DNA of 64,000 nt from Firmicutes bacterium ADurb.Bin193 (lineage in GTDB: Bacteria; Bacillota; Clostridia; Monoglobales; Firm-18). The position numbers and the translations under genes were made by a program. Under the pieces are notes generated by a model, which had not been told where the DNA came from, ran no database searches, and saw only the letters and a program-made list of their open reading frames with translations. Positions 52,839 to 61,019 of this stretch are shown here, piece by piece (position 1 is the stretch's first letter; the number at the start of each line of letters is the position of its first letter). The DNA is taken from assembly GCA_002070105.1 (NCBI GenBank), contig MWCQ01000009.1, forward strand, positions 1-64,000, in the 5' to 3' direction.

Positions 52839-53160
52839 TCGAGAAGCACCTCCGTAAGGAACACTGTTTTGCAACTTCAATTATATGAATTATTTTCCTT
52901 TAAGTCAACAAATATTTTTAAGACTCCCGCCCGATTCCGAAACGGTCCGCGCTTTAACGCGGCTTTTTTTGTATTAAATTAAACTTTTCTGTTTATTTAT
53001 ACAAACTCATTTGGTTATTTTTATGCAAATTTTTTATGTATTTTCGTTGATTTTTGTCAATTTTTATGATATGATTATAATTATAAGAGAGGTTTTATGC
53101 CATACTTTATAAAGGTTTTTTTGATAGAATTATAATATCGCTTAAGGATTGGTATCTGAC
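52839..53160. other. Intergenic region with an orphan hairpin and a promoter
   Basis: On the plus strand, CCGCG (52947-52951) and CGCGG (52958-52962) form a GC-rich stem followed by seven T residues (52964-52970), the shape of a terminator, yet no plus-strand gene ends here. Further on, TTGTCA (53054-53059) and TATAAT (53076-53081) with a 16-base spacer make a likely promoter of the EAL gene. Nothing else is recognised. Confidence 0.5.
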
Positions 53161-55503
53161 ATGATTAAAAAAACAAGGCATAGCTTCATCAAAGTAAAAT
53201 TAAATATTATTCTTTTTGTTTTTTCCCTTTTTATTTTCCATGCCCACTCTCTTACCCATGCGGTTTCCGAAGATAAGAGCATTAACACGCGCTCCGATAT
53301 TTCAGACAGTGTCTTATCTTTAAAACAATTCAATCAGCATCAGCCCGACTTCACGGATGAAGAAATCGAATACATTGCAAAGAGCAAAAAAATCAGGGCT
53401 GTTTATGATCCTAACTGGTTCCCGTTCGAATATACCGATACAAGCCTGGGTGTCTTTTCGGGTGCATCGGCATCAATTTTTGAACTTATATCCATATATT
53501 CCGGACTTGAATTCGAATTTATACCCGTTGAGGACGCAAATCTTCGGTTTAGAATGGTTAACGAAGGCTATGCCGATGTAATTTGCGGTGTTTTGTGGGG
53601 CGGATCGGAATATCCGGGGCTTACACTTACCAAACCGTACTGCGAATGTCCTCTTGTCCTTATCGGTAATTATAACACGGTCATTGACGAGGATACTACT
53701 CTTTTGCTTTCGCAAAATCGTTCTCCCATGAAAAGCTACATAAACTCAAAATACCCGAACCTTAATATAGATACATCACATACAATCAGCGAATGTATTG
53801 AGATAATCAAAACGCAGAATAATGCCGTATTGGTTGCAAACTCGTATACTGCCAACGCAATTCTTTTAAACATCGAAAACAAAGCACTTAAGGCTGTTTC
53901 CATAACCAATGATTCATATCCTATCAGCATAGGGCTTCCTTACAATGCAAATCCTGTCCTGCTTTCAATTCTGAACAAGTCCGTATCGCAAATATCAGAG
54001 TCCGATAAAAACCATTTGATGCTTGATGCAAATGCGCTTATTGCTCAAAACATTTCTGTTTTTTCCATATTAAAAATGTATTTCATACCTATACTTATAT
54101 CGCTTATTACGCTTATTCTTTCTTTTATCGCAATGTGTGTGCACAACAAAAGAAAAGGCTTTAAGAATCTTATGCATTTAGCATTTACAGACCCTCTTAC
54201 GGGAGGCGACAGCCTTGCAAAATTCAAGTCTGATGCCGAAGAACTTTTTTCAAAAAACGGAACTTCGGGTTATTCAATCGTCAGTCTTGATATAGACAGG
54301 TTCAAGTATATTAACGATATATACGGGTATACCGAGGGTGACAATGTTTTAAGAAATATCCACTCCATATTAAACTCCCATATCACGGAGGGAGAGCTTT
54401 GCGCAAGGGTTTCTTCCGACTGGTTTGTTCTTCTTTTGAGATCCTCCCGCCGGAAAGTGCTGACCAAGAGGATTGAGACAATATTTGATGAGGTTTCGAG
54501 GTATAAACGCTCTGATGAAAGCCCTTACAACATTGTTTTAAAGTGCGGTATTTACATAGCAAGCTCTAAGGACAGCGACATAAATATTATGCTTGACAAA
54601 GCGTTCATGACAAGGGGTTCCGTAAAGCCGGGGCACAAAAGCGCTCTTGCCTTTTACAGTGATTCTCTCAAAAACAGAATGTTCAACGAAAAGGCAATCG
54701 AAAATCAAATGCAGAAGGCTGTCGAAAACAATGAGTTTATTATATACCTGCAACCGAAATACGACCTTAAAACATACAATATTTCAGGTGCGGAAGCCCT
54801 TGTGCGCTGGAGGCGGACAAACAAGGACATAATGAATCCCGAGGAGTTTATACCGATTTTTGAAAGAAACGGATTTATAATTCTGCTTGATTTGTATGTT
54901 TTTGAATCGGTCTGCAAGCAAATCCGCAAGTGGATTGACCGGGGCAGTGCGCCGATTAAAATTTCGTCCAACATTTCACGGGTTAACCTGACACAGCCTG
55001 ATTTTATCGAAAAGTATAAGGCAATCATCGAAAAATACAATGTTCCGCCGGAGTATCTTGAGCTTGAACTTACCGAAAGCGCAATTCTCGAAAATTATGA
55101 GGCGCTTGAGGTTATTGTCGATAAAATTAAGAAAATGGGTGTTTCGATTTCCATCGACGACTTCGGAAGCGGTTACTCCTCTCTTTCCATTATAGCAACG
55201 ATACCCATTGATACTCTTAAAATCGACAGAAATTTTATACTGAAAAACTATGATACCGCAAACGGAAGAATAGTCATTAAGAAAATTGTCGAGCTTGCAA
55301 AGGAGCTTAAGCTTACCGTTGTTACCGAGGGTGTTGAAACAATGGAGCAGGAGGATTTTCTTCGCAGCATAGGTTGCGACATTGCGCAGGGCTTTATGTT
55401 CTCCGCGCCTGTTCCCATTAACGATTTTAACAGATTCCTTTCCGAGTATGACCCTCAGATTCTTAAAAGCCAGAGAATTAAAGGCGGTAGCTTTTCGGTG
55501 TAG
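53161..55503 (+). CDS. Periplasmic-sensor GGDEF/EAL protein with degenerate GGDEF (likely c-di-GMP phosphodiesterase)
   Basis: I use ATG 53161; a TTG at 53149 abuts the AAGGA and is unlikely. The 780-residue product has an N-terminal membrane segment or signal (LNIILFVFSLFIFHAHS). Next is a solute-binding family 3-like sensor domain, about residues 65-290 (IRAVYDPNWFPFEY, VNEGYADVICGV), then a membrane span at 303-325. The GGDEF fold is about 345-500, but its active-site motif reads SSDWF (about 418-422). The EAL domain, from about 510, has EALVRW (544), ELTESA, SIDDFGSGYSS, LKIDR and VVTEGVET. It probably binds an extracellular ligand and degrades c-di-GMP; the GGDEF domain may only bind GTP. 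Confidence 0.9.
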   Translation: MIKKTRHSFIKVKLNIILFVFSLFIFHAHSLTHAVSEDKSINTRSDISDSVLSLKQFNQHQPDFTDEEIEYIAKSKKIRAVYDPNWFPFEYTDTSLGVFSGASASIFELISIYSGLEFEFIPVEDANLRFRMVNEGYADVICGVLWGGSEYPGLTLTKPYCECPLVLIGNYNTVIDEDTTLLLSQNRSPMKSYINSKYPNLNIDTSHTISECIEIIKTQNNAVLVANSYTANAILLNIENKALKAVSITNDSYPISIGLPYNANPVLLSILNKSVSQISESDKNHLMLDANALIAQNISVFSILKMYFIPILISLITLILSFIAMCVHNKRKGFKNLMHLAFTDPLTGGDSLAKFKSDAEELFSKNGTSGYSIVSLDIDRFKYINDIYGYTEGDNVLRNIHSILNSHITEGELCARVSSDWFVLLLRSSRRKVLTKRIETIFDEVSRYKRSDESPYNIVLKCGIYIASSKDSDINIMLDKAFMTRGSVKPGHKSALAFYSDSLKNRMFNEKAIENQMQKAVENNEFIIYLQPKYDLKTYNISGAEALVRWRRTNKDIMNPEEFIPIFERNGFIILLDLYVFESVCKQIRKWIDRGSAPIKISSNISRVNLTQPDFIEKYKAIIEKYNVPPEYLELELTESAILENYEALEVIVDKIKKMGVSISIDDFGSGYSSLSIIATIPIDTLKIDRNFILKNYDTANGRIVIKKIVELAKELKLTVVTEGVETMEQEDFLRSIGCDIAQGFMFSAPVPINDFNRFLSEYDPQILKSQRIKGGSFSV

Positions 55504-55549
55504 AAAATATGCCGTGCTTGTCATACAAATCTTATGATAATTGGAAAAA

Positions 55550-55581
55550 ACGACCGACCTGCTCGCTTGCAGGTCGGTCGT
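55550..55581. terminator. Strong bidirectional terminator
   Basis: ACGACCGACCTGC and GCAGGTCGGTCGT form a perfect 13-pair stem with a six-base loop; T-rich tails exist on both strands. It serves the EAL gene and the convergent SASP gene. Confidence 0.9.
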
Positions 55582-55596
55582 CCTTTATTTTTCAAG

Positions 55597-55791
55597 TTAT
55601 TTTAAGCCGCTTTCGTATGCCTGTATCATCTTTTTAACCATCTGTCCGCCAACCGAGCCTGCCTGTTTTGATGTCAGGTCGCCGTTATAACCGGCCTTTA
55701 GTGTTACGCCTACCTCGGAAGCTGATTCCATCTTAAATCTGTTAAGTGCATCCCTTGCCTGGGGTACAAGTGTTCTGTTGTTGTTTGCCAT
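55597..55791 (-). CDS. Alpha/beta-type small acid-soluble spore protein
   Basis: Coats and protects DNA in the dormant spore. The 64-residue product has the family layout: LVPQARDALNRFKMESASEVGV with the germination-protease cleavage site after the Glu of SEVGV, then LKAGYNGDLTSKQAGSVGGQMVKKMIQAYES. It has an AAGGAGATG ribosome site and a sporulation-type promoter just upstream. It is direct evidence that the organism forms endospores. Confidence 0.95.
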   Translation of the reverse strand: MANNNRTLVPQARDALNRFKMESASEVGVTLKAGYNGDLTSKQAGSVGGQMVKKMIQAYESGLK

Positions 55792-55829
55792 ATAAGTGCA
55801 TCTCCTTTATCATTTTTTTTACTTTGCAA

Positions 55830-55860
55830 TAGTATTTTAAACCGACAAAGGATTTATATA
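55830..55860 (-). promoter_or_regulatory. Sigma-G-like promoter of the SASP gene
   Basis: On the minus strand, TATATA (55860-55855) and AATACTA (55836-55830) are separated by 18 bases, close to the forespore consensus TGNATA and CATACTA. SASP genes are sigma-G regulated in Bacillus and Clostridia. Confidence 0.5.
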
Positions 55861-55916
55861 CTGGAAATATTTTTATATTAATAAATTTCGCGCAATTTAA
55901 TTATTAACAAAAGCAA

Positions 55917-55947
55917 AAAGCTGACCCATTGGCTACGGGTCAGCTTT
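55917..55947 (-). terminator. Terminator of the tandem-OB SSB gene
   Basis: AAAGCTGACCC and GGGTCAGCTTT form a perfect 11-pair stem with a nine-base loop; the minus-strand continuation is TTTTTGCTTTTG. It lies 20 bases beyond the stop at 55969. Confidence 0.8.
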
Positions 55948-55968
55948 CAATATATTATATTCTTTGAT

Positions 55969-56646
55969 TCAAATACATTCAGCGGGCTCGGGATCGGATT
56001 CAAGCGAAATTTTAGATATCGAAACCTCATACGCCGTTTTTGTAACCGTTTCGTCCTCGCATATTTTTTTCTGATACTCCCTGCTTTGTATTCTCCCCTT
56101 AATCGCAACCTTGTCGCCTACTTGAAGCGAGCCTGCGAATTTTGAATTTCTGCCCCATGCGATACACGGTATGTAATCCGACTTGTTATATGTCCTGTTT
56201 ACGGCAACCAAAAGGTCTGTTATTTCCCTCCCGAACGGAGTTGTCCGATAAACAGGCTGTTTACAAATAAAGCCTATAAGGTTAATTTCGTTTATGCATC
56301 GTTTTGCCTCGTCCTCCGTTTCGATATCACAAAGCCTTTCACATTGCTCCGCCGGTAAGATTTCCTTTGCAAAAACGGTAAGCTTAAGCTTGTTTCCGAC
56401 ATCGGTATAATTGTTGTAAGAGCGAAACTGTCCGATTATGTACACATTATCGCCCGGCTTAAAATTCTTGCCGTATGTAAGCTGTTCGGATGCTGTAATT
56501 ATAATGATATCCGATACTCCCGAAAGTCTTGCTATATCAAGAGAGAAATTATAAAATTTTTCGTAATAAACCTCATGGCTGAATACAAACTCCGTGCATA
56601 TTTTTCCGACAAGTACGACGCTGTTGTTTGTCTGTAAGTTCTGCAA
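55969..56646 (-). CDS. Single-stranded-DNA-binding-like protein with two OB folds
   Basis: The 225-residue product has two SSB-like OB domains in one chain: residues about 8-95 (VVLVGKICTEFVFSHEVYYEKFYNF, DNVYIIGQFRSYNNY) and about 118-216 (INLIGFICKQPVYRTTPFGREITDLLVAVNR, PCIAWGRNSKFAGSLQVGDKVAIKGRIQSREYQKK). The C-terminus ends DPEPAECI, not the DDDIPF-like tip that recruits partners in normal SSB, so this is a specialised paralogue and not the main SSB. It lies among spore genes; a role in sporulation or special replication is possible but unproven. Confidence 0.78.
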   Translation of the reverse strand: MQNLQTNNSVVLVGKICTEFVFSHEVYYEKFYNFSLDIARLSGVSDIIIITASEQLTYGKNFKPGDNVYIIGQFRSYNNYTDVGNKLKLTVFAKEILPAEQCERLCDIETEDEAKRCINEINLIGFICKQPVYRTTPFGREITDLLVAVNRTYNKSDYIPCIAWGRNSKFAGSLQVGDKVAIKGRIQSREYQKKICEDETVTKTAYEVSISKISLESDPEPAECI

Positions 56647-56734
56647 GGCTGGTCACTCTCCGTTCAATCGTATGTTTTGTAATATGTTTATTCAACAAAT
56701 GTTAAAATATGCCATTTCAAAACCGAAAACGAAC

Positions 56735-57061
56735 TCAGAACACAAACTCCGAAAGTCTGTCAAGCGACACGCCGCTGATAAGCAGAACGGCAGACATAAG
56801 CAGTATCATTTCCGCATCAATTTCTCCGCTTATATAAACGGAAAACTCCTGAGGCTCTATTACCCTGCCGTCCAAATCGGTTATCGAACGCTGCAGGCAC
56901 AAAACGACCTTACTCTCCTCAATGCTTGACACGGTAAGTGTCGCCCTGCTGTTAAGTCCATAGGTGACCACATAGGCTTCTTTGTCAATAAGGACATTTG
57001 TCGAAGATGTAATGTCCGTATTGACCAATACAATTCTGCCGGATTTTCCGTAGCCTTCCAT
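56735..57061 (-). CDS. Unrecognised 108-residue protein
   Basis: I do not recognise this family. The ATG at 57061 has GGGGTG six bases upstream and no other gene competes on this stretch, so it is probably real. The product is beta-rich (GRIVLVNTDITSSTNVLID, ATLTVSSIEESKVVLCL, EFSVYISGEI) and ends in a hydrophobic segment MILLMSAVLLISG. It is upstream of the SSB-like gene on the same strand, separated by 88 bases, and divergent from dpaA. A spore-related role is only suggested by location. Confidence 0.55.
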   Translation of the reverse strand: MEGYGKSGRIVLVNTDITSSTNVLIDKEAYVVTYGLNSRATLTVSSIEESKVVLCLQRSITDLDGRVIEPQEFSVYISGEIDAEMILLMSAVLLISGVSLDRLSEFVF

Positions 57062-57131
57062 ATAAACACCCCACAGCCATATCTTGTGCAGATATTCGGT
57101 TTTATATGCAGATAAAAGGCTTTATACGGTT

Positions 57132-57161
57132 GCACATATAAATAAAAAATAACATAATATA
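57132..57161 (+). promoter_or_regulatory. Sigma-K-like promoter of dpaA-dpaB
   Basis: GCAC (57132-57135) and CATAATATA (57153-57161) are 17 bases apart, fitting the late mother-cell consensus (AC-type -35, CATANNNTA -10). In B. subtilis the spoVF (dpaAB) operon is under sigma-K. The start lies about 120 bases before the dpaA codon. Confidence 0.6.
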
Positions 57162-57286
57162 TAATAGATTTCGGGGGGCCTTAAAAAACACGCCTTAATG
57201 CCATGAAATGCGGAAAAAAGGCAGTTGCGGACAACATGTCGTATTGTATCGGCTTGTAACTCATCCCGACAGGAGGTATTAAAGAC

Positions 57287-58159
57287 TTGAATAAAAAAAT
57301 ATTTATCATCGGAGGGGATTTGCGTCAGGTTAATGTTGCAAATATGCTTTCCGATTATCAATACAAAGTGAGCGTATTCGGATTCGGCAAAAATATGGAC
57401 TTTGCAAAGGGAGTGAAGGTTGAAAAAACGCTTGAGAACGGCCTTTCGGATGCGGATATTATTGTATTGCCGCTTCCTTGCTGTGTTGACAATGAAACGG
57501 TAAATATGCCGATGTCCGACGATGTGGTTTTGATATCGGAGCTGTTTAAAGCGGTAAATAAGAATCAGATAATAGTAGCGGGAATGGTCAGTGAAAAAAT
57601 TGCGGAGCTTGCTAAAATATATAACATATACATAGCAGACTATTTTAAGCGTGAAGAGCTTGAAATATCCAACGCTATACCGACTGTTGAGGGCGCTATT
57701 CAAATAGCAATGGAGGAAACGCCCTTTACCATACACAACAGTCGCTGTCTGGTTGTCGGCTATGGAAGGATAGGCAGGCTTCTTTGTGCGGCGCTTAAAA
57801 GCCTTGGCGCCGATGTAACCGTTTCCGCAAGAAAATGCTCGGATTTCGCATGGATAAATGCCTTCTCGTATCACTGCGTTCACACCTCACAGCTTGAAAA
57901 AGCAATATCCGATATGGATATTGTTTTTAACACGGTACCCCATCCCGTGCTTGACAAAACGGTATTGGAAAAAGTAAGCCCCGATTGCTTAATAATAGAT
58001 TTGGCAAGCAAGCCGGGCGGAGTCGATTTCGAAGCGGCGTCAATGCTCGGACGAAAAGTAATATGGGCGCTGTCGCTTCCGGGTAAGGTAGCTCCCGTTA
58101 CGGCAGGAAAAATGATAACCGAGACAATAATTAACCTGTTGGAAGAACTGGGGGTGTAA
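57287..58159 (+). CDS. dpaA: Dipicolinate synthase subunit A
   Basis: Mother-cell enzyme that, with DpaB, converts dihydrodipicolinate to dipicolinic acid, the spore-core chelator of calcium. The start is TTG 57287 after AGGAGGT. The 290-residue product has an N-terminal nucleotide-binding-like region (IFIIGGDLRQVNVANML) and a Rossmann domain CLVVGYGRIGRLLCAALKSLGADVTVSAR near residue 150, with DLASKPGGVDF and LPGKVAPVTAGK near the end. It is followed three bases later by dpaB. Confidence 0.95.
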   Translation: MNKKIFIIGGDLRQVNVANMLSDYQYKVSVFGFGKNMDFAKGVKVEKTLENGLSDADIIVLPLPCCVDNETVNMPMSDDVVLISELFKAVNKNQIIVAGMVSEKIAELAKIYNIYIADYFKREELEISNAIPTVEGAIQIAMEETPFTIHNSRCLVVGYGRIGRLLCAALKSLGADVTVSARKCSDFAWINAFSYHCVHTSQLEKAISDMDIVFNTVPHPVLDKTVLEKVSPDCLIIDLASKPGGVDFEAASMLGRKVIWALSLPGKVAPVTAGKMITETIINLLEELGV

Positions 58160-58162
58160 AGA

Positions 58163-58753
58163 TTGGAACTTAAGAATGCGAGAATCGGATTTGCACTTAC
58201 CGGCTCGTTTTGTACCATACCCGATATGCTTGTAACGCTTGAAGAGCTTGTCGGGCTTTGTGCGGATGTTATTCCGATAATGTCGGAAATAGTATATACA
58301 ACGGATACCCGTTTTTTCAATGCGAAAGATTTAATAAGACATGTTGAGGAAATAACCAAAAAGGAGGTTATACACTCAATTAAAGCGGCGGAGCCGATCG
58401 GTCCGCAAAAGCTTATGGATGCGCTTGTAATCGCGCCCTGTACAGGCAACACCCTCTCGAAAATCGCAAACGGAATAAATGACACCACGGTAACCATGGC
58501 GTCAAAGGCACATCTTCGAAACAAAAGACCTCTTATTATTGCCGTTTCCACAAATGACGGACTTGGAATAAACGCAAAAAACATCGGACAGCTCTTAAGC
58601 GTAAAAAATATATTTTTTGTCCCGTTTTCACAGGATGATGCGGTTAAAAAGCCAAACTCGCTTATAGCGAAGCCCGAGCTTGTAATTCCGACGATTGCGG
58701 AAGCGCTAAAAGGCGAACAGCTGCAACCCGTTTTATATAACATCCCTGTATAA
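58163..58753 (+). CDS. dpaB: Dipicolinate synthase subunit B
   Basis: Flavoprotein-like partner of DpaA. The start is TTG 58163 with GGGGGTG upstream. The 196-residue product has IGFALTGSFCTIPDMLVTLEEL (residues 8-29), DALVIAPCTGNTLSKIANGINDTTVTMASKAH and RPLIIAVSTNDGLG, the Dfp/flavoprotein pattern. Forms the spoVF pair with dpaA. Presence of both genes indicates dipicolinate is made by the dedicated synthase and not by the Etf route used by some Clostridia. Confidence 0.95.
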   Translation: MELKNARIGFALTGSFCTIPDMLVTLEELVGLCADVIPIMSEIVYTTDTRFFNAKDLIRHVEEITKKEVIHSIKAAEPIGPQKLMDALVIAPCTGNTLSKIANGINDTTVTMASKAHLRNKRPLIIAVSTNDGLGINAKNIGQLLSVKNIFFVPFSQDDAVKKPNSLIAKPELVIPTIAEALKGEQLQPVLYNIPV

Positions 58754-58824
58754 TACGCCATTGCGTTTGTTTTTTGTTTACAAGACAGCATATGTTTGGT
58801 ATAATAAGCCAAGAGGTGAAAAAT

Positions 58825-60129
58825 TTGAGCCGTTTTACTCCGACCGAATATGTAAACAGTATATATGATATAGATATTACAAAACTGAAAAATGACGGAA
58901 TCAAGGTTTTGGTATTGGATATCGACAATACCCTGGTCCCCGCCAAAGTAAGAGTTCCGACGGAATTTGTACTTAAGTGGATTGAGGAGGCAAAGGCTAT
59001 CGGCTTGGAGGTTATACTGCTTTCGAACAATTCCAAGGGGCGTGTCGATGAATTTAACAGCACCCTCGGGCTTTACGCTATACATAGAGCGTACAAGCCT
59101 CTTAAAAGGTGCTTTAACCGGATTATGGAAAAATACGGTGTTACAAGGTGTGAAATATGTATGATAGGCGACCAGATTTTTACCGATATATGGGGCGCCA
59201 ACAATGCGGGTGTAATGTCGATACTGGTTATGCCGATGTCTGCGGAGGAGGGTCTGGGAATACGGTTTAAAAGGATAATCGAAAACATTGTGATTAAAAA
59301 ACACAGGAAGGACACATACTGTCTTATAGGCAACCCTGTTGCGCACAGCAAGTCGCCCGTTTTGCATGAGGCGGTATATAAATATTACGGCATAAATGCC
59401 AGATACCTGCTTTGCCGCGTAAGGCGAGAGGATTTGGGCTGTACGGTGGCGCAATTCAAAAGAACGGGTGTAAAGGGGTTTAACATTACAGTGCCCTACA
59501 AGCAGGATATCATACCTTTTTTAGACAGCGTTACCGAACACGCAAAGAAAATCGGCTCGGTAAACACGGTTAAAATTGAGGGCGGAAAAACGGTGGGCTA
59601 CAATACTGACGGTGACGGATTTGTAAAACAGCTTTTGTCCGACAATACGGAAATAGCGGACAAGCGCATTAAGATGATCGGCGCGGGGGGCTCCGCTCCC
59701 GCTCTGGTATATGCGCTTATATCACAGGGCGCGAAAAGCATTATCATATATAACAGAACCTTTCAAAAGGCCGAGGATATCGCAAGCGGATATGAAAATG
59801 TTTATGCAAAGCCTCTTTGCGATTTTACCGCGGATGAGTGCGACATACTTATAAACACAACCTCGGTGGGTCTTTCGCCCGACCGGGATAAATCTCCTGT
59901 CGAAAGCCTTGACGGAATATCCGAAAGCACGGTGGTATACGACATTATATACAGCCCGCCTGTTACGAAATTTATGGAGATGGCGCAAAAGAAAGGGTGC
60001 AAGGCATACAACGGCTTGAAAACCCTTGTTTATCAGGGGCTTATTGCGGACGAAATATGGTTTTCACGGGACATAACAGACGATACCCTCGTAGAAGGTA
60101 TTTTAAGGGAGATGAAGGACAAAAGGTGA
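58825..60129 (+). CDS. aroE: YqeG-type HAD phosphatase fused to shikimate dehydrogenase
   Basis: One chain of 434 residues joins two usually separate proteins. Residues 1 to about 155 are a YqeG HAD-IIIA phosphatase: TPTEYVNSIYDI, LDIDNTLVP (catalytic Asps near 31-33), LLSNNSKGRV and GDQIFTDIWGAN. Residues from about 163 are AroE: IGNPVAHSKSP, FNITVPYK (catalytic Lys), NTDGDGF, IGAGGSAPA (NADP loop), NTTSVGL and GLKTLVYQG. I choose TTG 58825 because GAGGTGA precedes it and the protein then begins like other YqeG; 58774 would add 17 residues. There is no internal ribosome site between the domains. AroE reduces 3-dehydroshikimate. Confidence 0.9.
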   Translation: MSRFTPTEYVNSIYDIDITKLKNDGIKVLVLDIDNTLVPAKVRVPTEFVLKWIEEAKAIGLEVILLSNNSKGRVDEFNSTLGLYAIHRAYKPLKRCFNRIMEKYGVTRCEICMIGDQIFTDIWGANNAGVMSILVMPMSAEEGLGIRFKRIIENIVIKKHRKDTYCLIGNPVAHSKSPVLHEAVYKYYGINARYLLCRVRREDLGCTVAQFKRTGVKGFNITVPYKQDIIPFLDSVTEHAKKIGSVNTVKIEGGKTVGYNTDGDGFVKQLLSDNTEIADKRIKMIGAGGSAPALVYALISQGAKSIIIYNRTFQKAEDIASGYENVYAKPLCDFTADECDILINTTSVGLSPDRDKSPVESLDGISESTVVYDIIYSPPVTKFMEMAQKKGCKAYNGLKTLVYQGLIADEIWFSRDITDDTLVEGILREMKDKR

Positions 60130-61019
60130 GTACAAAAATAAGGTTCGGTACCGCGGGAAACCCCGAAAGCTTTTATGAAAAAGGAGGAAAATCCTCGCTC
60201 GAAATGCCGAAATGGCTTTCGGATATGGGTCTTAGCGCATACGAATATCAATGCGGAAGGGGCGTCAAAATATCCTCCGAAAGCGCAAAGGCGCTGAGGA
60301 AAGAGGCGAAAAAGCACGGGGTTAGTTTAAGCGTTCACTCACCGTATTATATAAATATATCGTCGGACGACGATGCGAAAATCGAAAGCTCGATGAATTA
60401 TATAATGCAGTCCGCAAGGGCGGCGGCAAATATGGGTGCAAAGCGAATCGTCCTGCACATGGGCTCTGCGGGGAAAATGACAAGAAGGGCGGCAATGGAA
60501 ATATCAAAGCGGACGGTTTTGCGCGCGCTTTCGGAAATGGACAACGAAGGGCTCGGCGATATAAGCCTGTGCCCGGAAACAATGGGCAAGATAAACCGAA
60601 TGGGAACTCTCGACGAGGTTTTGGAGCTTTGCAGGCTTGACGAGAGGCTTATCCCCACAATAGATTTCGGTCATCTTAATTCAAGAGGCCTCGGAAATCT
60701 TGTAACCGTCGAAGATTTTCGGGAGGTTACCGCAAGGATTAAAAAGGTTTTGGGCGGTTACAGGGCGAAAAACTTTCATACCCATTTCAGTAAAATAGAG
60801 TTTACAAGCGCCGGAGAAAAAAGGCATCTGACTTTTGCCGCTACCGAATACGGCCCCGAATTCGGGCCTTTTGCAAAGGTTTTGGTAGAGGACGGGCTTA
60901 CCCCCGTAATAATATGCGAGTCGGCGGGCACTCAGGCTGAGGACGCCGCCGAAATGAAAAGAATCTATGAGGAGGCGTTAAAAAATGCGGATAATGGTGA
61001 TAAACGGACCGAATCTTAA
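60126..61019 (+). CDS. TIM-barrel (endonuclease IV-like) protein
   Basis: The GTG at 60126 overlaps the aroE stop as GTGA. The 297-residue product has the AP-endonuclease/xylose-isomerase barrel pattern: SVHSPYYINISS (His), RIVLHMGSAG (His), SLCPETMGK (Glu), IPTIDFGHLNSRG (Asp and His), NFHTHFSKIE (His) and VIICESAG (Glu). These correspond to the trinuclear zinc site of Nfo, and related archaeal/Firmicutes proteins are annotated deoxyribonuclease IV. Nuclease versus sugar-phosphate role undecided. It overlaps aroQ by 35 bases. Confidence 0.82.
   Translation: MSTKIRFGTAGNPESFYEKGGKSSLEMPKWLSDMGLSAYEYQCGRGVKISSESAKALRKEAKKHGVSLSVHSPYYINISSDDDAKIESSMNYIMQSARAAANMGAKRIVLHMGSAGKMTRRAAMEISKRTVLRALSEMDNEGLGDISLCPETMGKINRMGTLDEVLELCRLDERLIPTIDFGHLNSRGLGNLVTVEDFREVTARIKKVLGGYRAKNFHTHFSKIEFTSAGEKRHLTFAATEYGPEFGPFAKVLVEDGLTPVIICESAGTQAEDAAEMKRIYEEALKNADNGDKRTES

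Noticed and set aside
57122-57883. 253-residue open frame on the minus strand
   Set aside because: Antisense to dpaA and its promoter region; composition (many Tyr, Arg, His) is typical of a shadow frame.
57880-59454. 524-residue open frame on the minus strand
   Set aside because: It lies antisense to the ends of dpaA, all of dpaB and the YqeG part of the fusion, which are clear genes with motifs. The frame has no recognisable domain and is a codon-bias shadow.
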